A stretch of 64,000 nucleotides of DNA from Siphonodentalium dalli (lineage: Eukaryota; Mollusca; Scaphopoda; Gadilida; Siphonodentaliidae), in assembly GCA_032622095.1 (NCBI GenBank), contig CP136069.1, positions 108,406,278 to 108,470,277 of the forward strand, in the 5' to 3' direction. Numbering within the stretch: position 1 is the stretch's first letter; every line of letters starts with the position of its first letter. Positions 48,401 through 62,400 of the stretch are shown one piece after another. A model generated the notes under the pieces. It saw nothing but the letters and a program-made list of their open reading frames with translations, had not been told where the DNA came from and ran no database searches. The position numbers and the translations under genes are program-made.

Positions 48401-49133
48401 GATGGCCACATCCAAGATAACGCAGCGAATCAAATGTCTGGTTATTATTATAGCCCCTTATTAAAAAAGGGTATATTGTTTTGCACGTGTCTGTCCGGAC
48501 ATGCGTTCGTACATCCGCACAATGTCTGTTCAATGTTATAACTTGAACCGTAGTGCTCTGATCTCAATGAAATTTGGTATGGGTGTTCACCACTATAAGG
48601 ACATTCAATGGCATCTGTCCAATGTATGCACCGGACGACAGTATATCTTGTTTTTGCACTTGATTTAAATTTCATTATTTTTGTTCTTTCATTTTGTATT
48701 CCACATTAGGCAGGACAGATCTCATTTTTTTTGTCATTCTGTTTTGTCTTCCAGATTGGAGAGGGTAGAAGATTTCAGATACTCGGAAGCATACAGAAGA
48801 TGGCCACATCCAAGATAACGCAGCGAATCAAATGTCTGTCGTTATTGTTATAGCCCCTTTTTTAAAAAGGTATATTGTTTTGCATCTGTCTGTCCGGACG
48901 TTCGTACGTACATCCGCCCAATGTCTGTTCATGCCATAGTGCTCGGTTCTGAATGAAATTTGATATGGATGTTCCCTACTATGAGTATACTCAGTAGAAT
49001 ATTCCATCGTTTTGTTCAGATTATTCATTCTAGAGTTATTCATCTTTGTTTATCTGGAAATGTTGGCTTTTTAGTCTGTCTGATGTCTTTTCAGGACATA
49101 ACTTGAACAATAATGCTCGGTTCTCAATGATAT

Positions 49134-50052
49134 TTGGTATGGATGTTCACCACTATAAGTACATTCAATGGCATCTGTTCAATGTATGCACCCGACGACA
49201 GTATATCTTGTTTTTGCACTGATTTAAATTTCATTATTTTTGTTCTTTCATTTGGTATTCCACATTATAGACAGGACATATCTCATTATTTTTGTCATTT
49301 TGTTTTGTCTTCCAGATTGGAGAGGGTAGAAGATTTCAGATACTCGGAAGCATATAGAAGATGGCCACATCCAAGATAACGCAGCGAATCAAATGTCTGG
49401 TTATTGTTATAGCCCCTTTTTAAAAAAGGTATATTGTTTTGCATCTGTCTGTCTGGACGTTCGTGCGTACATCCGCCCAATGTCTGTTCATGCCATAGTG
49501 CTCGGTTCTGAATGAAATTTGATATGGATGTTCCCTACTATGAGTATACTCAGTAGAATATTCCATCGTTTTGTTCAGATTATTCATTCTAGAGTTATTC
49601 ATCTTTGTTTATCTGGAAATGTTGGCTTTTTAGTCTGTCTGATGTCTTTTCAGGACATAACTTGAACAATAATGCTCGGTTCTCAATGATATTTGGTATG
49701 GATGTTCACCACTATAAGTACATTCAATGGCATCTGTTCAATGTATGCACCCGACGACAGTATATCTTGTTTTTGCACTGATTTAAATTTCATTATTTTT
49801 GTTCTTTCATTTGGTATTCCACATTATAGACAGGACATATCTCATTATTTTTGTCATTTTGTTTTGTCTTCCAGATTGGAGAGGGTAGAAGATTTCAGAT
49901 ACTCGGAAGCATATAGAAGATGGCCACATCCAAGATAACGCAGCGAATCAAATGTCTGGTTATTATTATAGCCCCTTATTAAAAAAGGGTATATTGTTTT
50001 GCACGTGTCTGTCCGGACATGCGTTCGTACATCCGCACAATGTCTGTTCAAT
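49134..50052. repeat. L-L junction: the only place without an intervening S
   Basis: L bodies at 49134 and 49693 are 559 bp apart. The join is at the AT palindrome: the unit ends in the L-type GTTATTGTTATAGCCCC form with T5A6 and CATCTGTCTGTCTGGACG, then enters the next L header directly. One S has been lost, presumably by unequal exchange within the shared body. Confidence 0.8.
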
Positions 50053-50429
50053 GTTATAACTTGAACCGTAGTGCTCTGATCTCAATGAAATTTGGTATGG
50101 GTGTTCACCACTATAAGGACATTCAATGGCATCTGTCCAATGTATGCACCGGACGACAGTATATCTTGTTTTTGCACTTGATTTAAATTTCATTATTTTT
50201 GTTCTTTCATTTTGTATTCCACATTAGGCAGGACAGATCTCATTTTTTTTGTCATTCTGTTTTGTCTTCCAGATTGGAGAGGGTAGAAGATTTCAGATAC
50301 TCGGAAGCATACAGAAGATGGCCACATCCAAGATAACGCAGCGAATCAAATGTCTGTCGTTATTGTTATAGCCCCTTTTTTAAAAAGGTATATTGTTTTG
50401 CATCTGTCTGTCCGGACGTTCGTACGTAC

Positions 50430-53400
50430 ATCCGCCCAATGTCTGTTCATGCCATAGTGCTCGGTTCTGAATGAAATTTGATATGGATGTTCCCTACTAT
50501 GAGTATACTCAGTAGAATATTCCATCGTTTTGTTCAGATTATTCATTCTAGAGTTATTCATCTTTGTTTATCTGGAAATGTTGGCTTTTTAGTCTGTCTG
50601 ATGTCTTTTCAGGACATAACTTGAACAATAATGCTCGGTTCTCAATGATATTTGGTATGGATGTTCACCACTATAAGTACATTCAATGGCATCTGTTCAA
50701 TGTATGCACCCGACGACAGTATATCTTGTTTTTGCACTGATTTAAATTTCATTATTTTTGTTCTTTCATTTGGTATTCCACATTATAGACAGGACATATC
50801 TCATTATTTTTGTCATTTTGTTTTGTCTTCCAGATTGGAGAGGGTAGAAGATTTCAGATACTCGGAAGCATATAGAAGATGGCCACATCCAAGATAACGC
50901 AGCGAATCAAATGTCTGGTTATTATTATAGCCCCTTATTAAAAAAGGGTATATTGTTTTGCACGTGTCTGTCCGGACATGCGTTCGTACATCCGCACAAT
51001 GTCTGTTCAATGTTATAACTTGAACCGTAGTGCTCTGATCTCAATGAAATTTGGTATGGGTGTTCACCACTATAAGGACATTCAATGGCATCTGTCCAAT
51101 GTATGCACCGGACGACAGTATATCTTGTTTTTGCACTTGATTTAAATTTCATTATTTTTGTTCTTTCATTTTGTATTCCACATTAGGCAGGACAGATCTC
51201 ATTTTTTTTGTCATTCTGTTTTGTCTTCCAGATTGGAGAGGGTACAATATTTCAGATACTCGGAAGCATACAGAAGATGGCCACATCCAAGATAACGCAG
51301 CGAATCAAATGTCTGTGGTTATTGTTATAGCCCCTTTTTTAAAAAGGTATATTGTTTTGCATCTGTCTGTCCGGACGTTCGTACGTACATCCGCCCAATG
51401 TCTGTTTATGCCATAGTACTCGGTTCTGAATGAAATTTGGTATGGATGTGCCCTACTATGAGTATACTCAGTAGAATATTCCATCGTTTTGTTCAGATTA
51501 TTCATTCTAGAGTTATTCATCTTTGTTTATCTGGAAATGTTGGCTTTTTGGTCTGTCTGATGTCTTTTCAGGACATAACTTGAACAATAATGCTCGGTTC
51601 TCAATGATATTTGGTATGGATGTTCACCACTATAAGGACATTCAATGGCATCTGTTCAATGTATGCACCGGACGACAATATATCTTGTTTTTGCACTGAT
51701 TTAAATTTCATTATTTTTGTTCTTTCATTTGGTATTCCACATTATAGACAGGACAGATCTCATTATTTTTGTCATTCTGTTTGGTTTTCCAGATTGGAGA
51801 GGGTAGAAGATTTCAGATACTCGGAAGCATACAGAAGATGGCCACATCCAAGATAACGCAGCGAATCAAATGTCTGGTTATTATTATAGCCCCTTATTAA
51901 AAAAGGGTATATTGTTTTGCACGTGTCTGTCCTGACATGCGTTCGCACATCCGCACAATGTCTGTTCAATGTTATAACTTGAACCGTAGTGCTCTGATCT
52001 CAATGAAATTTGGTATGGGTGTTCACCACTATAAGGACATTCAATGGCATCTGTCCAATGTATGCACCGGACGACAGTATATCTTGTTTTTGCACTGATT
52101 TAAATTTCATTATTTTTGTTCTTTCATTTGGTATTCCACATTATAGAAGGACAGATCTCATTATTTTTGTCATTTTGTTTTGTCTTCCAGATTGGAGAGG
52201 GTAGAAGATTTCAGATACTCGGAAGCATACAGAAGATGGCCACATCCAAGATAACGCAGCGAATCAAATGTCTGGTTATTGTTATAGCCCCTTTTAAAAA
52301 AAGGTATATTGTTTTGCATCTGTCTGTCCGGACGTTCGTACGTACATCCGCCCAATGTCTGTTCATGCCATAGTGCTCGGTTCTGAATGAAATTTGATAT
52401 GGATGTTCCCTACTATGAGTATACTCAGTAGAATTTTCCATCGTTTTGTTCAGATTATTCATTCTAGAGTTATTCATCTTTGTTTATCTGGAAATGTTGG
52501 CTTTTTGGTCTGTCTGATGTCTTTTCAGGACATAACTTGAACAATAATGCTCGGTTCTCAATGATATTTGGTATGGATGTTCACCACTATAAGTACATTC
52601 AATGGCATCTGTTCAATGTATGCACCCGACGACAGTATATCTTGTTTTTGCACTGATTTAAATTTCATTATTTTTGTTCTTTCATTTGGTATTCCACATT
52701 ATAGACAGGACAGATCTCATTATTTTTGTCATTTTGTTTTGTCTTCCAGATTGGAGAGGGTAGAAGATTTCAGATACTCGGAAGCATATAGAAGATGGCC
52801 ACATCCAAGATAACGCAGCGAATCAAATGTCTGGTTATTATTATAGCCCCTTATTAAAAAAGGGTATATTGTTTTGCACGTGTCTGTCCGGACATGCGTT
52901 CGTACATCCGCACAATGTCTGTTCAATGTTATAACTTGAACCGTAGTGCTCTGATCTCAATGAAATTTGGTATGGGTGTTCACCACTATAAGGACATTCA
53001 ATGGCATCTGTCCAATGTATGCACCGGACGACAGTATATCTTGTTTTTGCACTTGATTTAAATTTCATTATTTTTGTTCTTTCATTTGGTATTCCACATT
53101 ATAGACAGGACAGATCTCATTATTTTTGTCATTTTGTTTTGTCTTCCAGATTGGAGAGGGTAGAAGATTTCAGATACTCGGAAGCATACAGAAGATGGCC
53201 ACATCCAAGATAATGCATCAAATCAAATGTCTGTGGTTATTGTTATAGCCCCTTTTTTAAAAAGGTATATTGTTTTGCATCTGTCTGTCCGGACGTTCGT
53301 ACGTACATCCGCCCAATGTCTGTTCATGCCATAGTGCTCGGTTCTGAATGAAATTTGATATAGATGTTCCCTACTATGAGTATACTCAGTAGAATATTCC

Positions 53401-56400
53401 ATCGTTTTGTTCAGATTATTCATTCTAGAGTTATTCATCTTTGTTTATCTGGAAATGTTGGCTTTTTAGTCTGTCTGATGTCTTTTCAGGACATAACTTG
53501 AACAATAATGCTCGGTTCTCAATGATATTTGGTATGGATGTTCACCACTATAAGTACATTCAATGGCATCTGTTCAATGTATGCACCCGACGACAGTATA
53601 TCTTGTTTTTGCACTGATTTAAATTTCATTATTTTTGTTCTTTCATTTGGTATTCCACATTATAGACAGGACATATCTCATTATTTTTGTCATTTTGTTT
53701 TGTCTTCCAGATTGGAGAGGGTAGAAGATTTCAGATACTCGGAAGCATATAGAAGATGGCCACATCCAAGATAACGCAGCGAATCAAATGTCTGGTTATT
53801 ATTATAGCCCCTTATTAAAAAAGGGTATATTGTTTTGCACGTGTCTGTCCGGACATGCGTTCGTACATCCGCACAATGTCTGTTCAATGTTATAACTTGA
53901 ACCGTAGTGCTCTGATCTCAATGAAATTTGGTATGGGTGTTCACCACTATAAGGACATTCAATGGCATCTGTCCAATGTATGCACCGGACGACAGTATAT
54001 CTTGTTTTTGCACTTGATTTAAATTTCATTATTTTTGTTCTTTCATTTTGTATTCCACATTAGGCAGGACAGATCTCATTTTTTTTGTCATTCTGTTTTG
54101 TCTTCCAGATTGGAGAGGGTACAATATTTCAGATACTCGGAAGCATACAGAAGATGGCCACATCCAAGATAACGCAGCGAATCAAATGTCTGTGGTTATT
54201 GTTATAGCCCCTTTTTTAAAAAGGTATATTGTTTTGCATCTGTCTGTCCGGACGTTCGTACGTACATCCGCCCAATGTCTGTTTATGCCATAGTACTCGG
54301 TTCTGAATGAAATTTGGTATGGATGTGCCCTACTATGAGTATACTCAGTAGAATATTCCATCGTTTTGTTCAGATTATTCATTCTAGAGTTATTCATCTT
54401 TGTTTATCTGGAAATGTTGGCTTTTTGGTCTGTCTGATGTCTTTTCAGGACATAACTTGAACAATAATGCTCGGTTCTCAATGATATTTGGTATGGATGT
54501 TCACCACTATAAGGACATTCAATGGCATCTGTTCAATGTATGCACCGGACGACAATATATCTTGTTTTTGCACTGATTTAAATTTCATTATTTTTGTTCT
54601 TTCATTTGGTATTCCACATTATAGACAGGACAGATCTCATTATTTTTGTCATTCTGTTTGGTTTTCCAGATTGGAGAGGGTAGAAGATTTCAGATACTCG
54701 GAAACATACAGAAGATGGCCACATCCAAGATAACGCAGCGAATCAAATGTCTGGTTATTATTATAGCCCCTTATTAAAAAAGGGTATATTGTTTTGCACG
54801 TGTCTGTCCTGACATGCGTTCGCACATCCGCACAATGTCTGTTCAATGTTATAACTTGAACCGTAGTGCTCTGATCTCAATGAAATTTGGTATGGGTGTT
54901 CACCACTATAAGGACATTCAATGGCATCTGTCCAATGTATGCACCGGACGACAGTATATCTTGTTTTTGCACTGATTTAAATTTCATTATTTTTGTTCTT
55001 TCATTTGGTATTCCACATTATAGAAGGACAGATCTCATTATTTTTGTCATTTTGTTTTGTCTTCCAGATTGGAGAGGGTAGAAGATTTCAGATACTCGGA
55101 AGCATACAGAAGATGGCCACATCCAAGATAACGCAGCGAATCAAATGTCTGGTTATTGTTATAGCCCCTTTTTTAAAAAGGTATATTGTTTTGCATCTGT
55201 CTGTCCGGACGTTCGTACGTACATCCGCCCAATGTCTGTTCATGCCATAGTGCTCGGTTCTGAATGAAATTTGGTATGGATGTTCCCTACTATGAGTATA
55301 CTCAGTAGAATATTCCATCGTTTTGTTCAGATTATTCATTCTAGAGTTATTCATCTTTGTTTATCTGGAAATGTTGGCTTTTTGGTCTGTCTGATGTCTT
55401 TTCAGGACATAACTTGAACAATAATGCTCGGTTCTCAATGATATTTGGTATGGATGTTCACCACTATAAGTACATTCAATGGCATCTGTTCAATGTATGC
55501 ACCCGACGACAGTATATCTTGTTTTTGCACTGATTTAAATTTCATTATTTTTGTTCTTTCATTTGGTATTCCACATTATAGACAGGACAGATCTCATTAT
55601 TTTTGTCATTTTGTTTTGTCTTCCAGATTGGAGAGGGTAGAAGATTTCAGATACTCGGAAGCATATAGAAGATGGCCACATCCAAGATAACGCAGCGAAT
55701 CAAATGTCTGGTTATTATTATAGCCCCTTATTAAAAAAGGGTATATTGTTTTGCACGTGTCTGTCCGGACATGCGTTCGTACATCCGCACAATGTCTGTT
55801 CAATGTTATGACTTGAACCGTAGTGCTCTGATCTCAATGAAATTTGGTATGGGTGTTCACCACTATAAGGACATTCAATGGCATCTGTCCAATGTATGCA
55901 CCGGACGACAGTATATCTTGTTTTTGCACTGATTTAAATTTCATTATTTTTGTTCTTTCATTTGGTATTCCACATTATAGACAGGACAGATCTCATTATT
56001 TTTGTCATTTTGTTTTGTCTTCCAGATTGGAGAGGGTAGAAGATTTCAGATACTCGGAAGCATACAGAAGATGGCCACATCCAAGATAACGCAGCGAATC
56101 AAATGTCTGGTTATTGTTATAGCCCCTTTTAAAAAAAGGTACATTGTTTTGCATCTGTCTGTCCGGACGTTCGTACGTACATCCGCCCAATGTCTGTTCA
56201 TGCCATAGTGCTCGGTTCTGAATGAAATTTGATATGGATGTTCCCTACTATGAGTATACTCAGTAGAATTTTCCATCGTTTTGTTCAGATTATTCATTCT
56301 AGAGTTATTCATCTTTGTTTATCTGGAAATGTTGGCTTTTTAGTCTGTCTGATGTCTTTTCAGGACATAACTTGAACAATAATGCTCGGTTCTCAATGAT

Positions 56401-59400
56401 ATTTGGTATGGATGTTCACCACTATAAGTACATTCAATGGCATCTGTTCAATGTATGCACCCGACGACAGTATATCTTGTTTTTGCACTGATTTAAATTT
56501 CATTATTTTTGTTCTTTCATTTGGTATTCCACATTATAGACAGGACAGATCTCATTATTTTTGTCATTTTGTTTTGTCTTCCAGATTGGAGAGGGTAGAA
56601 GATTTCAGATACTCGGAAGCATATAGAAGATGGCCACATCCAAGATAACGCAGCGAATCAAATGTCTGGTTATTATTATAGCCCCTTATTAAAAAAGGGT
56701 ATATTGTTTTGCACGTGTCTGTCCGGACATGCGTTCGTACATCCGCACAATGTCTGTTCAATGTTATAACTTGAACCGTAGTGCTCTGATCTCAATGAAA
56801 TTTGGTATGGGTGTTCACCACTATAAGGACATTCAATGGCATCTGTCCAATGTATGCACCGGACGACAGTATATCTTGTTTTTGCACTTGATTTAAATTT
56901 CATTATTTTTGTTCTTTCATTTGGTATTCCACATTATAGACAGGACAGATCTCATTATTTTTGTCATTTTGTTTTGTCTTCCAGATTGGAGAGGGTAGAA
57001 GATTTCAGATACTCGGAAGCATACAGAAGATGGCCACATCCAAGATAATGCATCAAATCAAATGTCTGTGGTTATTGTTATAGCCCCTTTTTTAAAAAGG
57101 TATATTGTTTTGCATCTGTCTGTCCGGACGTTCGTACGTACATCCGCCCAATGTCTGTTCATGCCATAGTGCTCGGTTCTGAATGAAATTTGATATGGAT
57201 GTTCCCTACTATGAGTATACTCAGTAGAATATTCCATCGTTTTGTTCGGATTATTCATTCTAGAGTTATTCATCTTTGTTTATCTGGAAATGTTGGCTTT
57301 TTAGTCTGTCTGATGTCTTTTCAGGACATAACTTGAACAATAAGGCTCGGTTCTCAATGATATTTGGTATGGATGTTCACCACTATAAGTACATTCAATG
57401 GCATCTGTTCAATGTATGCACCCGACGACAGTATATCTTGTTTTTGCACTGATTTAAATTTCATTATTTTTGTTCTTTCATTTGGTATTCCACATTATAG
57501 ACAGGACATATCTCATTATTTTTGTCATTTTGTTTTGTCTTCCAGATTGGAGAGGGTAGAAGATTTCAGATACTCGGAAGCATATAGAAGATGGCCACAT
57601 CCAAGATAACGCAGCGAATCAAATGTCTGGTTATTATTATAGCCCCTTATTAAAAAAGGGTATATTGTTTTGCACGTGTCTGTCCGGACATGCGTTCGTA
57701 CATCCGCACAATGTCTGTTCAATGTTATAACTTGAACCGTAGTGCTCTGATCTCAATGAAATTTGGTATGGGTGTTCACCACTATAAGGACATTCAATGG
57801 CATCTGTCCAATGTATGCACCGGACGACAGTATATCTTGTTTTTGCACTTGATTTAAATTTCATTATTTTTGTTCTTTCATTTTGTATTCCACATTAGGC
57901 AGGACAGATCTCATTTTTTTTGTCATTCTGTTTTGTCTTCCAGATTGGAGAGGGTACAATATTTCAGATACTCGGAAGCATACAGAAGATGGCCACATCC
58001 AAGATAACGCAGCGAATCAAATGTCTGTGGTTATTGTTATAGCCCCTTTTTTAAAAAGGTATATTGTTTTGCATCTGTCTGTCCGGACGTTCGTACGTAC
58101 ATCCGCCCAATGTCTGTTTATGCCATAGTACTCGGTTCTGAATGAAATTTGGTATGGATGTGCCCTACTATGAGTATACTCAGTAGAATATTCCATCGTT
58201 TTGTTCAGATTATTCATTCTAGAGTTATTCATCTTTGTTTATCTGGAAATGTTGGCTTTTTGGTCTGTCTGATGTCTTTTCAGGACATAACTTGAACAAT
58301 AATGCTCGGTTCTCAATGATATTTGGTATGGATGTTCACCACTATAAGGACATTCAATGGCATCTGTTCAATGTATGCACCGGACGACAATATATCTTGT
58401 TTTTGCACTGATTTAAATTTCATTATTTTTGTTCTTTCATTTGGTATTCCACATTATAGACAGGACAGATCTCATTATTTTTGTCATTCTGTTTGGTTTT
58501 CCAGATTGGAGAGGGTAGAAGATTTCAGATACTCGGAAGCATACAGAAGATGGCCACATCCAAGATAACGCAGCGAATCAAATGTCTGGTTATTATTATA
58601 GCCCCTTATTAAAAAAGGGTATATTGTTTTGCACGTGTCTGTCCTGACATGCGTTCGCACATCCGCACAATGTCTGTTCAATGTTATAACTTGAACCGTA
58701 GTGCTCTGATCTCAATGAAATTTGGTATGGGTGTTCACCACTATAAGGACATTCAATGGCATCTGTCCAATGTATGCACCGGACGACAGTATATCTTGTT
58801 TTTGCACTGATTTAAATTTCATTATTTTTGTTCTTTCATTTGGTATTCCACATTATAGAAGGACAGATCTCATTATTTTTGTCATTTTGTTTTGTCTTCC
58901 AGATTGGAGAGGGTAGAAGATTTCAGATACTCGGAAGCATACAGAAGATGGCCACATCCAAGATAACGCAGCGAATCAAATGTCTGGTTATTGTTATAGC
59001 CCCTTTTAAAAAAAGGTATATTGTTTTGCATCTGTCTGTCCGGACGTTCGTACGTACATCCGCCCAATGTCTGTTCATGCCATAGTGCTCGGTTCTGAAT
59101 GAAATTTGATATGGATGTTCCCTACTATGAGTATACTCAGTAGAATTTTCCATCGTTTTGTTCAGATTATTCATTCTAGAGTTATTCATCTTTGTTTATC
59201 TGGAAATGTTGGCTTTTTGGTCTGTCTGATGTCTTTTCAGGACATAACTTGAACAATAATGCTCGGTTCTCAATGATATTTGGTATGGATGTTCACCACT
59301 ATAAGTACATTCAATGGCATCTGTTCAATGTATGCACCCGACGACAGTATATCTTGTTTTTGCACTGATTTAAATTTCATTATTTTTGTTCTTTCATTTG

Positions 59401-62400
59401 GTATTCCACATTATAGACAGGACAGATCTCATTATTTTTGTCATTTTGTTTTGTCTTCCAGATTGGAGAGGGTAGAAGATTTCAGATACTCGGAAGCATA
59501 TAGAAGATGGCCACATCCAAGATAACGCAGCGAATCAAATGTCTGGTTATTATTATAGCCCCTTATTAAAAAAGGGTATATTGTTTTGCACGTGTCTGTC
59601 CGGACATGCGTTCGTACATCCGCACAATGTCTGTTCAATGTTATAACTTGAACCGTAGTGCTCTGATCTCAATGAAATTTGGTATGGGTGTTCACCACTA
59701 TAAGGACATTCAATGGCATCTGTCCAATGTATGCACCGGACGACAGTATATCTTGTTTTTGCACTTGATTTAAATTTCATTATTTTTGTTCTTTCATTTG
59801 GTATTCCACATTATAGACAGGACAGATCTCATTATTTTTGTCATTTTGTTTTGTCTTCCAGATTGGAGAGGGTAGAAGATTTCAGATACTCGGAAGCATA
59901 CAGAAGATGGCCACATCCAAGATAATGCATCAAATCAAATGTCTGTGGTTATTGTTATAGCCCCTTTTTTAAAAAGGTATATTGTTTTGCATCTGTCTGT
60001 CCGGACGTTCGTACGTACATCCGCCCAATGTCTGTTCATGCCATAGTGCTCGGTTCTGAATGAAATTTGATATAGATGTTCCCTACTATGAGTATACTCA
60101 GTAGAATATTCCATCGTTTTGTTCAGATTATTCATTCTAGAGTTATTCATCTTTGTTTATCTGGAAATGTTGGCTTTTTAGTCTGTCTGATGTCTTTTCA
60201 GGACATAACTTGAACAATAATGCTCGGTTCTCAATGATATTTGGTATGGATGTTCACCACTATAAGTACATTCAATGGCATCTGTTCAATGTATGCACCC
60301 GACGACAGTATATCTTGTTTTTGCACTGATTTAAATTTCATTATTTTTGTTCTTTCATTTGGTATTCCACATTATAGACAGGACATATCTCATTATTTTT
60401 GTCATTTTGTTTTGTCTTCCAGATTGGAGAGGGTAGAAGATTTCAGATACTCGGAAGCATATAGAAGATGGCCACATCCAAGATAACGCAGCGAATCAAA
60501 TGTCTGGTTATTATTATAGCCCCTTATTAAAAAAGGGTATATTGTTTTGCACGTGTCTGTCCGGACATGCGTTCGTACATCCGCACAATGTCTGTTCAAT
60601 GTTATAACTTGAACCGTAGTGCTCTGATCTCAATGAAATTTGGTATGGGTGTTCACCACTATAAGGACATTCAATGGCATCTGTCCAATGTATGCACCGG
60701 ACGACAGTATATCTTGTTTTTGCACTTGATTTAAATTTCATTATTTTTGTTCTTTCATTTTGTATTCCACATTAGGCAGGACAGATCTCATTTTTTTTGT
60801 CATTCTGTTTTGTCTTCCAGATTGGAGAGGGTACAATATTTCAGATACTCGGAAGCATACAGAAGATGGCCACATCCAAGATAACGCAGCGAATCAAATG
60901 TCTGTGGTTATTGTTATAGCCCCTTTTTTAAAAAGGTATATTGTTTTGCATCTGTCTGTCCGGACGTTCGTACGTACATCCGCCCAATGTCTGTTTATGC
61001 CATAGTACTCGGTTCTGAATGAAATTTGGTATGGATGTGCCCTACTATGAGTATACTCAGTAGAATATTCCATCGTTTTGTTCAGATTATTCATTCTAGA
61101 GTTATTCATCTTTGTTTATCTGGAAATGTTGGCTTTTTGGTCTGTCTGATGTCTTTTCAGGACATAACTTGAACAATAATGCTCGGTTCTCAATGATATT
61201 TGGTATGGATGTTCACCACTATAAGGACATTCAATGGCATCTGTTCAATGTATGCACCGGACGACAATATATCTTGTTTTTGCACTGATTTAAATTTCAT
61301 TATTTTTGTTCTTTCATTTGGTATTCCACATTATAGACAGGACAGATCTCATTATTTTTGTCATTCTGTTTGGTTTTCCAGATTGGAGAGGGTAGAAGAT
61401 TTCAGATACTCGGAAACATACAGAAGATGGCCACATCCAAGATAACGCAGCGAATCAAATGTCTGGTTATTATTATAGCCCCTTATTAAAAAAGGGTATA
61501 TTGTTTTGCACGTGTCTGTCCTGACATGCGTTCGCACATCCGCACAATGTCTGTTCAATGTTATAACTTGAACCGTAGTGCTCTGATCTCAATGAAATTT
61601 GGTATGGGTGTTCACCACTATAAGGACATTCAATGGCATCTGTCCAATGTATGCACCGGACGACAGTATATCTTGTTTTTGCACTGATTTAAATTTCATT
61701 ATTTTTGTTCTTTCATTTGGTATTCCACATTATAGAAGGACAGATCTCATTATTTTTGTCATTTTGTTTTGTCTTCCAGATTGGAGAGGGTAGAAGATTT
61801 CAGATACTCGGAAGCATACAGAAGATGGCCACATCCAAGATAACGCAGCGAATCAAATGTCTGGTTATTGTTATAGCCCCTTTTTTAAAAAGGTATATTG
61901 TTTTGCATCTGTCTGTCCGGACGTTCGTACGTACATCCGCCCAATGTCTGTTCATGCCATAGTGCTCGGTTCTGAATGAAATTTGGTATGGATGTTCCCT
62001 ACTATGAGTATACTCAGTAGAATATTCCATCGTTTTGTTCAGATTATTCATTCTAGAGTTATTCATCTTTGTTTATCTGGAAATGTTGGCTTTTTGGTCT
62101 GTCTGATGTCTTTTCAGGACATAACTTGAACAATAATGCTCGGTTCTCAATGATATTTGGTATGGATGTTCACCACTATAAGTACATTCAATGGCATCTG
62201 TTCAATGTATGCACCCGACGACAGTATATCTTGTTTTTGCACTGATTTAAATTTCATTATTTTTGTTCTTTCATTTGGTATTCCACATTATAGACAGGAC
62301 AGATCTCATTATTTTTGTCATTTTGTTTTGTCTTCCAGATTGGAGAGGGTAGAAGATTTCAGATACTCGGAAGCATATAGAAGATGGCCACATCCAAGAT

